Shown piece after piece: positions 46,343-59,389 of a stretch of DNA of 64,000 nucleotides. The stretch is from Rhynochetos jubatus. Its lineage: Eukaryota > Chordata > Aves > Eurypygiformes > Rhynochetidae. The translations under genes and the position numbers were made by a program. The notes under the pieces were generated by a model, which was given only the letters and a program-made list of their open reading frames with translations, was not told the origin of the DNA and made no database searches. Numbering within the stretch: position 1 is the stretch's first letter; the number at the start of each line of letters is the position of its first letter. The DNA lies in assembly GCA_027574665.1 (NCBI GenBank), contig CM050690.1:65133905-65197904 (forward strand), given 5' to 3'.

Positions 46343-46806
46343 GATTTACTGGAGCAAGTCTATGGAAAAGCCAAAAAGACTATTAACAAACAACTGGAGC
46401 GTCACTTACGTGAGAAGCTGAGAGCACAGGGATTGTTTAGCGTAGAAAACAGAAGGCTTGGGGTAATCTTATCAATGTTTATAAATATCTCATGGCAGGT
46501 TTTAAAGATAAAGACTCTTCTCAGTGGTGCCCAGTGATTGAAGAAGAGGCAATGGGCACAAACACAAGAAATTCCATCCAAACACAAGAAAAAAACTTGA
46601 TTACTGTGAGGGCAGTCAAGTGCTGGATCAAGTGTCACAGAGAGGCTGTGGACACTCATTCCCTGGAGGTACTCAAAACCCAACTGGACGCATCCATGAG
46701 CAACCTACTCTACCTGACCCTGCTTTGAACTGGGCTGGAGGTTAGATTAGGCATTCTCTAGAGGTCCCTTCAAACCTCAAATGGTTTGTGAATTGGTGCA
46801 ATTCTA
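46343..46806 (+). mobile_element. Old CR1 LINE, 3' end
   Basis: A second plus-strand CR1 of an old subfamily, starting within the ORF2 C-terminus and ending in a degraded 3' UTR. Landmarks are ggagcgtcacttacgtgagaagctgag-type text (46397-46423), cacagagaggctgtggacactc (46636-46657), ctgaccctgctttgaactggg (46714-46734) and ggtcccttcaaacctcaaatgg (46763-46784). No intact octamer tail remains. The 78-codon frame at 46492-46728 reads its last residues (R-E-A-V-D-T-H-S-L-E-V-L-K-T-Q-L-D). Confidence 0.8.
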
Positions 46807-48479
46807 TTGGAGATTGTGTAGTTGTGACCAGACTGGATAAATCCCTGAGTATGACTCTCAACTGTAGAAATCCCATGAGTAGCATTTGCAACACAGCAAA
46901 TAATTTATCAGCACAATTTTGTCTGAACTTTCTTTTAGGTCTACTACTGTCGAAAGATAACAACCACCAAATGTGAAGCATTGCACTTTGATCCTTAGAA
47001 GTAACGGAAACAAGTACACTTATTGTGTACACAATTCATCTAATTGATGAAATCAGAACTGAAATAATGAAGCAAACAGTTTTACTTGCTCCCATATGCC
47101 AAGGAGAGAAAAATATGGTTGAGAGAAGATGGAAAAATGATGGTCACATCTAAAAAAAGACTACAAGGAAATGATGAGGAATATCTTTGTGCAGTGTTTT
47201 ATGTGGAGAAACAGTTTGTCTGCAAGCATAAAAATGAACATAAATAAAACCTTTGTCATGTATTCAAAAAGAAAAAAGATAACCGGAATTGCTGTATACA
47301 TGTCTAGAAAGGTACAAACGGGCTAAACCTTGCTCAGTTATACATAACTGGAGTCCAGATTTTACGACATATATCTGATGACACAAACTATCCTGTATAA
47401 CGGTGAGCAGAAATGAGACCCATCATGATTGTGTGTTAAGAAAGAGGGACATGTGTGCACATTTAGACTAGTTAAATGTTTTGAATTAAGGAAAAAAAAA
47501 TGAAAAATTACCAACAAGTTATACAGTTTCCATAATGAGTGAACATTGACTAACAGCTTGGCACCCAAAGAGAGAATCCACAGTAACAGCTGTCCTTACA
47601 GTGAGGTGGTAGTTCTATATATAATTAAACATAAATTTACAGGAAAATAATTCGGCATATCTATCTGAATGTCCTCAAAATTAAAAGCGCTTTGAAGAAT
47701 AGGTTTTAAATCCTTTAGCAAGGTTCATCCTTGCTAGAGAGAAAAAAACTTTGCACAAGCTACAGGGGTGAATTAGACACAAACAATTCTGGAAGAAAAA
47801 GCTACAAAAATGGATAGATTCAAAATGCTACATACTGAACCCATGGCAAAACCAAAACTGATTTTCAGTTAATTTAATGTGTCTATGTTAGGACAGCATT
47901 ATCTGTAAAGGAACAAGGAAGACAAAGCCATTACAGGAGAAGCAATTAACTGAAAGTTAGAGATTCTCAGTGTCAGCAAAGAGAAGGAAGTGCTGTGAAA
48001 AATTGAAGATGAGAAGGAAAATATTCAAAGTATTCTTCTAAAGGTCAAGAAAAGTTTCAAGAAGTTACTCAATGGAAATGTCATTAACTTTAAAATCCTG
48101 AGAGGACCAGCAAATAGAAGAACTTGTACAACATGCCTGGTTGAAAACAGCCTGAGAGTTCCTTACTACGTCTACATTTAAACTATGTAAAATATTATTT
48201 TTAAATATGATTTCTTTAAAAAGCAATTAAATCCAAGTTGTCTGACACCAGTATTGTTTCATATTCCAATGAAGAAGAAAAAATACTATTAAAGAGCCCA
48301 ATAAGCTACACATAACAAAAACAAGAAAATCATTGTCTCAGTAAATATACATCTCTCTGAGATGAAGAGTTGAAACTAGAACCACAGTAAATTGAGTTTG
48401 TTTCAACATTTCAAGTTTAGCCAGAAAGTTCAGATCCATTCTACTGGATAAATGTCAGTTTTCCCTACTGAATATATAT
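46807..48479. other. No gene recognised
   Basis: Unique AT-rich DNA. Nothing identifiable apart from a short A-run at 47491-47499. Confidence 0.55.
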
Positions 48480-48606
48480 TCAAGGCCAGGTTGGATGTGG
48501 ATCTGAGCAACCTGATGTAGTTGAAGCTTTCCCTGCTCACTGCAGGGGGGTTGGACCAGATGGCTGTGAAGGAGCCTTCCAGCCCAAACTATTCTATGCT
48601 TCTATA
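48480..48606 (+). mobile_element. CR1 LINE, short 3' end
   Basis: A 127-bp plus-strand CR1 remnant: tcaaggccaggttggatgtgg at 48480, ctgagcaacctgatgtagtt at about 48503, gcaggggggttggaccagatggctg at about 48543, and a degraded octamer tail attctatgcttctata. It is of the subfamily with the tgactgcag-like 3' UTR, older than the 9.2- or 33-kb copies. Confidence 0.85.
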
Positions 48607-49771
48607 CTTTTACTCAACATGGGCTTTGATCTCCTCTTGTACAATTGCCATAGTCTCTTTCAGAACATTTCAGTTTTTTCTAGAAATACTTTTGGCTTCT
48701 ACAAATCCATCCTACTTTTTAAATCCTCACAGTAATCCTCAGCAGCTGTTTATCCAGATATTCACTCAAATTTCAGTTGTGAATAGAGGAAAAATAAAGG
48801 TTAAAATTTTCACACGCTTTTATTTCTTACTGCAATATGGACTAGGTCTCATTCAGTGCAAATGAACAAAATGTCAGGAAAAATAAAGGGAACAGTGAAA
48901 GAACATATTCGGTGCCCAATACATTTTCTAACATATTAGTACTACTACTGTCTAGGAATATATAAGATATTATATACTGCAGCTTCTGTGTGGACTGGGA
49001 AATCTGCAGGACAAACAAAATGCAAGCTATTTTTACTGAATGTACTGATGCTGTAAAGACAAAAATTTATTTCGAAAGAAGAACTCAATAAACAGTATCA
49101 ATTGTTTGCAATATTGTCTTCATTATTTAAATGCTATTAGTAATATGTAATAACAATTATGATATTGTAATTCTAGCAATTTGTGATTGCATGGCTTTAA
49201 AAACAGAAGGTTAAAATAAGATCAGAAGTGCAAGAAAATCATACTATTGTAAGTTTTCTGAGTGGCACAGTCGCTAGATCTAGGGATCTCATGGTCCATC
49301 CAAATCTGAAGAGCACCAAGTGTTAAAACAGAGAACAGAATTTTGTGTTTGCTGAAAACAGCAAAGCTCATTTAATTTCAACTGAATCAGTGTTTCACCT
49401 GCATACAACTCTAATTCCTTCAATTAAAACAACTCACTGAAGTGGAGGCTACGAACTCCATGACTTGAGCTTATTTTTTAACAGATTACAAAACCAGAGT
49501 ATAGGTACCATTTACATTTGTATGACCCTTGAAAACAACTCTTCCACAGAATTTCAGTATTCTTTCATTTTTCTTTAAACTCCCAGTGTCTTTCACACAG
49601 AATAGTTTTCCAGAGGAGCTGTCTGACTAGTCACAAAACACTGCTGCTATAAAGGCTGCTTCAGTTGACAATGTTTGAATGAGTATGGGCCACTAACTTG
49701 AAAAAGGCCAGGTCACCATATGACAAAAAATTCTTAATCTGTCTTAAAGTATTGTTTAAACTTACAGTCTG
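48607..49771. other. No gene recognised
   Basis: Unique AT-rich DNA with no identifiable gene, RNA or repeat. The 114-codon frame starting at 48521 begins inside the CR1 and is not recognised. Confidence 0.55.
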
Positions 49772-49842
49772 AAGGAAGGTGGTGAAACACTGCAACAGGT
49801 TGCCTAGAGAAGTTGTAAATGTCCCATCTGCTGGCATTTCTC
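49772..49842 (+). mobile_element. CR1 LINE micro-fragment
   Basis: About 70 bp matching the CR1 ORF2 C-terminus: gaaggtggtgaaacactgcaacaggttgcctagagaag, then a decayed gatgccccatc region. The 3' tail is absent, so it is a leftover of a larger decayed copy. Confidence 0.7.
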
Positions 49843-52674
49843 CTCTGAAGTACACTGTTTTAGTACATACAACAGGTATTAGTGAACAAGTATCATGCTA
49901 AGAGATGTGGTGGAAGGGGAGAACAAGATGGAAAATAAAGTTCTAATGATATTTGAATTGCTCCTCATCTCTTCTCCATCATAAAGTGACCAGAAATATA
50001 AGACAAGAAGGGTATTACAGATTAGCAACTGCATTTTGGTTTTTATGCACTCTTCTGGTGATGCCCATGGAATCAAAGGAACTGTTGTAACCTAAGAGTC
50101 AAAGGTCTGCTTTCCAACATGAGTTGTACTTGACACAGCATTGCATCATGTCCCATGTTGATTGAAGTAGTAAGTCCTGCGCTGAGGTAGAAGGTGATGT
50201 GTAAACTGTTGAAGTTGCATCAAACTGGCGAAGATGTGTTAAAGGTATTACAGGCCTGTCACTAGAAGAATAAAATGGGACACCATCTTTCAGCCAGGTC
50301 AGAACACAGTCAGATCTTGCAGAGAAACAGCTGTTCTGACCACATCTGCCATGTAAGTGAATCTTTGAGACATTCTTTTTATTAAAGAGTCAACCAAGGA
50401 AGAGATTTCCAGAATTCTACAGTGCCTATGTGATATCCAGGTCAGTAAACAAGATAAAGTATTGGTAATACACAAGGTCTGTCAATAGTTCAATGAAAAG
50501 TTGTCTGTTAAGTGATTTAATATATGTGCGTTGTTTGTCATTTTCACTAAAATCCTTTTTTTTCTGCTTAGGTTTAATAGTCATTACTAGAATTACATGT
50601 GGGGTTTATTTCAGTTGTCAGACACCTTGAAGAGAGGGAAATATGCCTGTGATTTTAGGTCAAGTCTGAACTTACAGAATCTGAGATCAGAATACAGCTG
50701 TTTTCAAGGCATATCAGAGACTGTAGGTTCCTAACATGAGGGAATGAACAGTTAAGTCTAGGAAAGAGCACTTACTGTACAGTGTTGTTTCCACAGTTCC
50801 ATGAGGCATTTTTATTATAATAATAATGTATGACCGTAGTGCTGGATTAACAACAGAGAAGTTCACACAGCTACAAAATTATGATATTTAACTGTAATAA
50901 CAATAACTTTCGCTCTTATGAGCTGAACAAGAAAAATGCACATCTGTCTTAAGAATGAAAACGCTCTGGGGCTCTACTTACTTCCTGAAGCAAGTACATG
51001 TCCACACTGCTCACTGAGAAGCAGTATAATGATAGTACTGCTGATATGCAACAAGCTAGTTATCGTAGTGTAGAACTCCACACTACTGCCACTGTTCTAT
51101 TTTACTCCTCAAAGCTCTTTCAGAGCTCCAGTACATTGTATTATGACATGCACTAGAAATTTATTCACAGTGTCTGACCCTTATACACTGCCTCATGTGT
51201 ATATTAACTAGTTCTTCCTTGGACTCACTTAGGACTAAAGATTGTATATGGCTTATTCAGTGTTGCCTTGTAGTTCAGTAGAGGTAAGTCAATTTAACAC
51301 AGAGGTGTTTTTTCTTCTTGTAGCTTCAAACACACCATTTATCCTGGAATGTTCTATCACCTAGCATGCAGTCATATTGTAGGAAATAAGAAACCTCAGG
51401 CAAGTGATAGCAACATCAACAGTGTCCCACATACCATGCCAAGTTTTCCCATATGGAAGGCTAAGTGACTCATAGCAGGGCAAGTGAATGAGTTTCCAGC
51501 ATAACAATTTTTCACTGCAAAGTGATGATTTGAAGAAATATCAGCACTCAAAATACTGTCTATTTAATTTCAGTTATTAACATGAATTGATCAAAATATG
51601 TCCTCTAACAAAAATGAGACCCTTTTCTTTTGATATGTTAATTTTGACTGTACAATATGCAGCTGCAAATTGCTGTCACTGTTATACGACAGCAACAAAG
51701 AAAAATCTGATGTGTGGTCTGAAAATCTGAGCAGTTACTACTTGGAGGAAAATATTTATGATGTTTCCATTCCATGCTGATGACTCACAGGTAAACAGTG
51801 AAAAAAAAAAAAAAAAAAACCAAACAAACAAAAAAAACCCTAAACTCTGTATCTCCATTCTTCAAGAAAACATAACAACATATTTAAAAGTTCAAAATAA
51901 AACTATACTGACAACACTTTATTGATTAAACTAACTAGAAATGTTCCTTTTACCTCTGAAGGAATCTGTATTTGTTATCTCTGAGACAACAGAATGTTAT
52001 TTTGCATCACTAAGTGTATTAGTTGTGGCTGAGTGAAGCTGAGTGTCAAGTTGTCAATTTAAATTGAAAACAGTTAGAAGTGAAATGGTATTGTGTATCA
52101 TTTTGACAAGGATATAGTCCTAATGTGTAGAGGTCTCAACCAAACTTTTAGGAGTCTAGTAAGAAAATAAGAGCTAAAGTATTTACTTCCAGGCATAACA
52201 TGTAGTAAGTAAGCATTAAAGCCAAAAGAATAAGCGTTGTTAATGAGCATAAATGTCATGCAGACTTAAACCACACCTTACATCAGCAAGTCCTGAAAAT
52301 GCAGACAAAAAGGATATGGGTGTTTGTCTTTACAAGACACAAAGGTCATCAACACCACAAACTCAGCTTAACAAAGTGATTCTAACACCTTACAACAAAT
52401 TTAAGACCTATGGAAAAACTGTAATATTCCAGATGAAGAGTGAAGAAGTTATTTTCAATTTCCTAGAGCCCATAATTGAGAATGTTTGGAAGAAAAACCT
52501 GCGTAAATACTCCTCAAAAGTGAATCATGTTCCATATTATAATGTGGAACAAATATAGAGTGATGGCTGTGCTGATAAGAGTGGAAGGAATTTCTGGATG
52601 AACCAGAGTCTGGCTGATTAACAATAAATGTACAAAGACCACACATCAAGCATCTATCCACAGGATATTCAGCT
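49843..52674. other. No gene recognised; unique AT-rich DNA
   Basis: No gene or named repeat. An A-run with CAAA units lies at 51801-51838. The 101-codon frame at 52253-52558 is not recognised. Confidence 0.55.
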
Positions 52675-52715
52675 AGATATATATATATATGTATGTACAC
52701 ACATGCATACACACA
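52675..52715. repeat. Microsatellite, (TA)n then TG/CA-rich
   Basis: A pure TA run at about 52675-52691 passes into gtatgtacacacatgcatacacaca. This compound purine-pyrimidine alternating tract can vary in length between individuals. Confidence 0.8.
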
Positions 52716-55700
52716 TTTATCTGTGATCACCTTTAGTATCTGAGAGGACAGAAATATATCTCTCTAAACTAAATTATGCACTAAGAGGAAAAGAAAATTG
52801 TTCTTGTTATGAGTCTTGACATATGAGATTAATATAAAACAAATATTAGGAAAATAAAGAATAAATAGTGTTATTGTAAGTCTTCTTGGAGATATCACTA
52901 GAGCCAATGTATTAAAACTTTAAATGTTACTTTTCTCTCGCCAGGAACTCTGATATTCTGTCATGCAATCCTTCAGTAGTTTACCAAGTATAAAATAAAA
53001 AAGGGTGAAAGTATGGTCCAAAAAACCATTTAAAAAAAGTAACATGGAGAATATGCCTCCTTCATGGCCAGAACAGAATGGTAGCCATCAATGAGAAATC
53101 AGTGGTTATGTGTCAAATCAGAGGTGATTTCTCCCATCTCCCGTCTGGAGTGTTCATTGGTTATTGTCACTTCTGACAAAGGAAAATACTATCTGAGGCT
53201 AAGAGAAAGTCACAGGAAAATGAAAGGATAGGACCACTAAGGGCCATGACTACTTTAAGTAAATTTTTCTCTAAATTAGTCTGCCAGTTTATGTCTATTT
53301 CAGATTAAGGGACCATTACGTGAAATGGTCCTTAATTCAACTCATGAGTCTGAGTTTCCTTGCAAAGCTGTGATAAACTGGAGCACAACTAGCTAACTGC
53401 TTTATTTTGCCTGATTAGTTAAGTAGTATCTCTGGTAAAATCATGTCTATGTCTATCTATCTGAAACAGTCATGTTTTCCTAGAGTGTATTTCCCAAAAT
53501 ATCCCATAGCATGTACTATGCCACCTCTCTTTCTGAATCTGTTGAGGTTCAGCTTTTGCTGGTGCCTGCCTGTTCTAGATTTGACCATAAAAGGATCTCA
53601 TCAATACTCTGTTAGATGCACTTGTCATGTCAGGCAGTGTACAAGGCAGACTAGAGAATCCAGGCAACTCTCTCATGTTATCATCTTCTTTACACCTGTG
53701 AGAGGTAAATACGCAAGGCAAAACATGTATTTTAAATGTTAACTTCAATTCAAAATGTGACACAAATCTTAGAAACTGTAATGCCAGTTTCTGTTGAGCC
53801 ACAGTTCAGTCAAAAGTCTTTCTATTTTCCTTTTATTTTGAGTAGGTGCATAATCTAGCTATTCCATTAGACACATATGTTTACAAAACCGAAAGCTCTG
53901 GTATAACTACTGTGGTTGAGACACAAGTTAGTTTAGGGAATTGCAGTATATAAAATGTAATTAAATAAGACAAAATTATTATCAGTCTGGATCCACAGAA
54001 ATTAGCTTTCCATGACATTATTTGATTTTAAAGGCACGTTAAGAGGCAAGGCAATAAAATTGCCGTGCTCTCTTTTTTAAGACTTGCAGATGCACTGAAG
54101 AAAAGGAAGGAGTACAGTATAAGATCAGTCTAATAACATTAATAAATACTTGACTTTTGGAATGTGGTGATCTAAGAAACTGTAAGTGGAGACTGCTAAC
54201 AATGTTATTTTGCATGATTGCACTGTAATTGCTTTTATGTCATTGATATCAAGCTGTGCGTGATTAGAGGCTATTTCAATTCTAATAACAAATAATGCAT
54301 CTTTGTGTTGCTAAAAGAAAGCTATACAAAACTACTGTACAACAATATGGTTGTTGTGACTAACAGTAATTTTAGATAATATTAACATAAGTTACAAGCA
54401 AGCTACTGAGATTTAACTAGTTAACACCTACCTGTTCACATTTGCAAACTGTTCATCTTCGCAATTGTAGCCAACTGAGAGCAGAAAATTATCAGGAGAG
54501 GTCGTGCAAACTCATTTAGCTGCCAGTGGAACACATGAAAGCTCATTCAAATAACTTTGTCTTTCTTACAGGTTAGAAGCATCTCTCAGACAACTTCTGT
54601 GAATTGCCTCATGTATTCTCATGCGTTGTCTGATGTATTACCTTGAGACCCTGTTTCATGGTAATGTCTTCATTTTTCTGAGCCCATAGCTATACTTGAA
54701 TTGTATTTCTCCATCGAAAATATAATTTGGTTTTTTAATAACCAATTTTTAGCCTGTTGCAAAAATAATCAATCCTGCTAAATTTCTCCTCACAACAGGT
54801 TTTCCCCAAAGTAAGATTTTTCCCTTAAGTTTTATAGAAGTCATGAAAGTTATGGTAATTCCAAAATGTTCCTCTCACTAGCACTTTTGTTTCTACTATC
54901 AGTACATAACTTGGTATACAAACCCCATATTTAATTTTGCTTCTTAAATTTCCGGTGGCTTTTTATGACAGGAATAAGGGAATTATTTTATTCCTGCAAA
55001 GGAATAATGGGAGGATTATAAACTTATAAACAGATAATATGAGAGAAATGTAGAGCTGTTCTCAAAAGCACTAGTGAAGACATTTAAAGGAAGTAAAATG
55101 CACAATAGCATAAAAGGATTTCTATTTATACATGAACTACAAATACCAATAATTTCTGCTTTTCTCCAATTGTTTTTTAAGTTGGACCTCACAAAAAAAA
55201 GTACTGTTTATGAGCTGATACCTTTTCCTGTTCTTTAATAATTGCCAGCTTCTGTCACTCATTCTACAGGTGACAGCCCTCACAATAGCAATAATCTCTG
55301 CCAATGCATTTCTCATTTGGAGAATCCTCCTGAGGTTAGTCCTGGTTTTAATCTCCTCTTAAAGTTCTTCTTTTCTGTCCCAGATCTGTCTGTAACCCAT
55401 GAAGTCTAAGCTGATAGAAATCTTATTCTAAAATAAATAATATCTGACTTTAATTACACATATGTAAATAAAAAGACATAAAAATTAAAACTTCATTCAA
55501 TGGATCATTAATTTGGAAACAAATAAATGGAGAGATTGCCCAACACAACCATATGTCCATACTCATCCTGCTGGGCAAAAAGACCTACCCAGACTTCATG
55601 ATACATGTTCAATCACACAGTATTTAGACGGATGTAATGTCTAAACCATTTAGTCATTTACTGTACAGACATAGCCTCTACCTGGTTCTCTGCAGGTCTA

Positions 55701-58700
55701 AACCATGTCTGCTCTTCCTTATATAACAGAAAGGTCAAGGAGTTTTATCATTCCCTTATGGTGCAGCACCAGCAATTCTGCCTTTTTTGATTCCTATGCT
55801 CCTCAGTGTTGGGGGTCACCTACTAATCATATTAACATTGACAGCTGGCTGTTGTGTTTGATCTTACTTTTGGGGAAAGAAATTGGAGGGAGAAATTATG
55901 ACGTGTTATACCGATTTCAATCTCTCTAGTTTCTGGTCTGCTTCCTTTATGCCTCTTATTTGCCAGTGAATTAAAGGAGTTACATTATGCAGGGCCAATA
56001 AATACCCTTACTGGACAAACCCTGCAAAGTTCTATTATATTCTGACTTCATTCCAAGCAAGTGTAGATTGAACAGTAAAATTATAGGAGAGTACAAAATC
56101 ATAGAGCATCTTCACAGATAATTTTTTAAAAGAGAAACATTTGCTTCTACTCTTTTAAAGATTTCAGTAATATTCAATGATGAACTTTGCACGTTTTAAA
56201 TAACACCAGATGAATGTTAGATTAAATAACAGGATAGCTAACAAAATCAGGAGTGTGAGAAATAGAAAAGTAACACGAGTTTGCAGAGAAGTTATGAAGG
56301 AGAATGTACAAACCCTCAGGAATATCCTATCCAATACACCAGCTGGGAAAAACGTGAAAAAGTAACATCTGGTTTTTATACATTTCGTTACAGTATGAGT
56401 ACAGAAAACAAAAGAATGTAGAAAATGCTAATAGATTCAGTTTTAGCTTTAGCTAAAAACATTTTAGGAAGTAAATCTTAAAAGATGTAATTGTATCTGT
56501 TGTAATGATTAAATACTAAAAACACTCCATTCAGTGATGACAAAATAGGCTGAAGATCAAAAAGGGTTAATTTGGGGTGATCTGAAAGTCTTAAAATAAT
56601 TCTGTGTTGCAGAGAATTGCTCTGATCTGTCACTGTTTCTTTATTTTTTCCACTGCCATTTTTTTTCTGCTTTCATTTCTTTCCTACCTCATTTGAGGTA
56701 TTTTGCAACCTCAAATCAAAACTAGCAGTGCCAATGGAAAATTGATCTGCCACGAGCTGCAGATTCTGCCAATCATAAATTAAGGTCAGGTGGGTGCATT
56801 AGGCCAGGGTCAGTCAACAGTTGCAACTTCCTGACATTTTGACAGGTGCCAACCCTGGAAACTGTTCTAAATTCAGCCAGCCTGTTATGGTGAAAGAAAA
56901 TCATACCCAACTAGCAAACAGGAGCTCCGTACTCTGTCTCTAAACACATCAGAAATTTCTACAGGCTAAGAAAATCATTAGATGCCTAGGTATGGTTTTC
57001 ATCCACACCTACGGGCTACAGCTGAAATGAAAGGTTTCATTTGCACATGTTCTCATCTTGCACTAGCTTATTGTTAAGGTCTGCTCATAAGTCATTTGTA
57101 GGTGGATGAATATTCGTACACTCGTCTCCTTATAAGTATTATCATAGTATCTGACACATGATGAAGATATTTGTGCTCAGAAATACAGTTTTCCTCCAAC
57201 TTAACATGAAAGTACTTACAGGTAATTCCATGATTTATTTTATTAAAATACAATTATTCTGTACGATCCCCTTTGTGTCCTATAACACACTACTTAGCAT
57301 GCACCTATACACAGGAACACAGACAGAATGACTACAGGTTTATGAATAAGAGGGCAGCACAGTGCCACTAACCCAGCTGTAGAGAAGGTAGACGGTGTTC
57401 TGCCCTCAAAAACAGGACTACCTTCATCAAAGGAATACGTCCCCTCTTTTCATAGAACTGTCATCTGCTCATTACATGGCTGGTTTTAGGAACAGGGTTG
57501 CAAAGAAGAATCATGATTGGTATCTTTCAAGTGAAGATACCTGCTATTTCTAATGGGTATTTCTAACTTTCCTTCAAGCATTCCCTGCAAATTTCACAGA
57601 AAATGTTTGATTAAACTTTTTTTTGCACAGATGCAAACACAACACATTTTTATTTCTTTTGTCTCCCCATATATAGGTAAAAGCAAATATCAGAACAGTG
57701 GGAAAGAAGGAATAGTAAAGATTCTCTGTATTTAGAAAGATGGAGATGTGGATTATGTAGTTGACAAAGCCAAACCCCTGGGCTCTTCCATTTGAAGTCC
57801 TTAGCTTCTTCATGATGCAGTCTATTTAGAAGTTAGATTGTCTCTCTACAGCGGTATTTTCAAGCTACTGATTTTAGTGTAGAAGGGGTGCTGAGATTCT
57901 GTAGGGATTGTGAAGAAATTTGCAGAAATAAAGCCCTGTTGGAGGCTGATTATATTTGTGATTATAAGAAAAATTCCCCTAGAGATCTTTGTAGGCGGAA
58001 TTAGCAACCATAAAGACTGGAATGTTTAACTATATGTACTATTCTTCTGCTCTGTACAATGTAGTCTTGACAGACACTGCAGATTATCTGCAACATTTCT
58101 CTACCTTTTTTTTTTTTTTTTTTTTAATATATTTTCAGTATATGCATATTATCTGCCAGGAACAAAAAGAAGCTCCAAAGCTACAGTGCTACAGCTGAAG
58201 ATGTGGGGGAAGAAGGGAGGCGATACTGAAGTGCTCCTCTTTCTTTTGTGATTAATTATAGGAAAGCTATTTTCCTAGGGTGTGAATGCCTTTAAGAATA
58301 CAATTACTACTAAAAATCATAGCTGGTTTCTCGTCTCTCCTCAAGGAGAAATGGCTTATTGCAGAAGAACATAATTCACATTAGAGTTGTGATTTTGAGA
58401 AGACATTTACAATGTAAGTAGAAATTTCATTCCGTCGCTAAGTGCCCCTCCCACCAGACTACTGGAGACAGACGTTCCCCAGAGCATCAGCTTGAGAAAG
58501 AACTTAAATGGCTCTCTAATGAGAATGCATAAGGATAAAAAAGAGTTCAAGCATTTTTTCACAACAGAAATAAGTACACAGGGTACAACATTTTGTTCTC
58601 CATGTAGTAGTAAAGTATAAAAAGCCATGCCACAAAACATCAGCATACAAACCAAGGACCCATTTCAGAAGTTATTAATGACTTTCTATGGATCCCCAAC

Positions 58701-59356
58701 AGACACACAGAGATCCAGGTGTTTTTGAGCTGCAAAGTAGATCACAAAGCTAGATAACAAAAAGGAACTTTGTGACTAACTACAAAAAGAAGAACCAATA
58801 CACATTGCTATGTACAATACAGATAGCGTATGGCTGAGGTCCTCAAAAGCATTTAGACATGTAACTCCTATGTAAGCTCTTAAATAGTACTGAATAGACC
58901 AATATACAGTCACACACAATCCAGACAATCTGTCATGAGTTCCTAGTCCATGTGCGTTTAGTTCTGTATCAAGTGTCTTCTCCAGCACACCACTTGACAA
59001 AGATGTGTTTAAAAAAAGAACCCATTTTCAGCTGGAAATTATTTTCTCTCCTCAGTTCTTTCATTTCCCACATTTACTTCAAAAATAATGAAGGAAGAAG
59101 ATGACAATAACAATGTTAGAAGACCACACACCTCATACAGTATATGGCTGACTTCTATTTTAAATACCATTTGTGTTAATTGATTTGCGTGCCAGTAACA
59201 TAATAAATAATAAATATCTTCCACTAAACTGGAATAAAGGGTAACATAACAAAATCTCTGAAGAGTTTTGTCCTTTTTCGTGAAAGAACTTTAGGAGATA
59301 ATATGTGAAGCAGTGGTAAGAAAAGTATGTGCTAACAACTTATACAAAGTTGTAAG
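52716..59356. other. No gene recognised; unique DNA with possible conserved blocks
   Basis: About 6.6 kb without an identifiable gene or interspersed repeat. A 20-base T-run is at 58106-58125. Two stretches, 54180-54320 and 56700-56880, read as non-repetitive, with homeodomain-like TAAT/ATTA and TGACAG/CAGGTG words; they are discussed as speculative conserved elements. Open frames are at most 99 codons (53443-53742) and unrecognised. Confidence 0.5.
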
Positions 59357-59389
59357 TTTGGATACTTTGCCTTACACAAAGTATCCAAA
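59357..59389. repeat. Perfect 13-bp hairpin with 7-base loop
   Basis: Arms 59357-59369 (tttggatactttg) and 59377-59389 (caaagtatccaaa) are exact reverse complements around the loop ccttaca. A second smaller inverted repeat, acaactt with aagttgt, lies just before it (about 59335-59352). Function is unknown. Confidence 0.7.
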
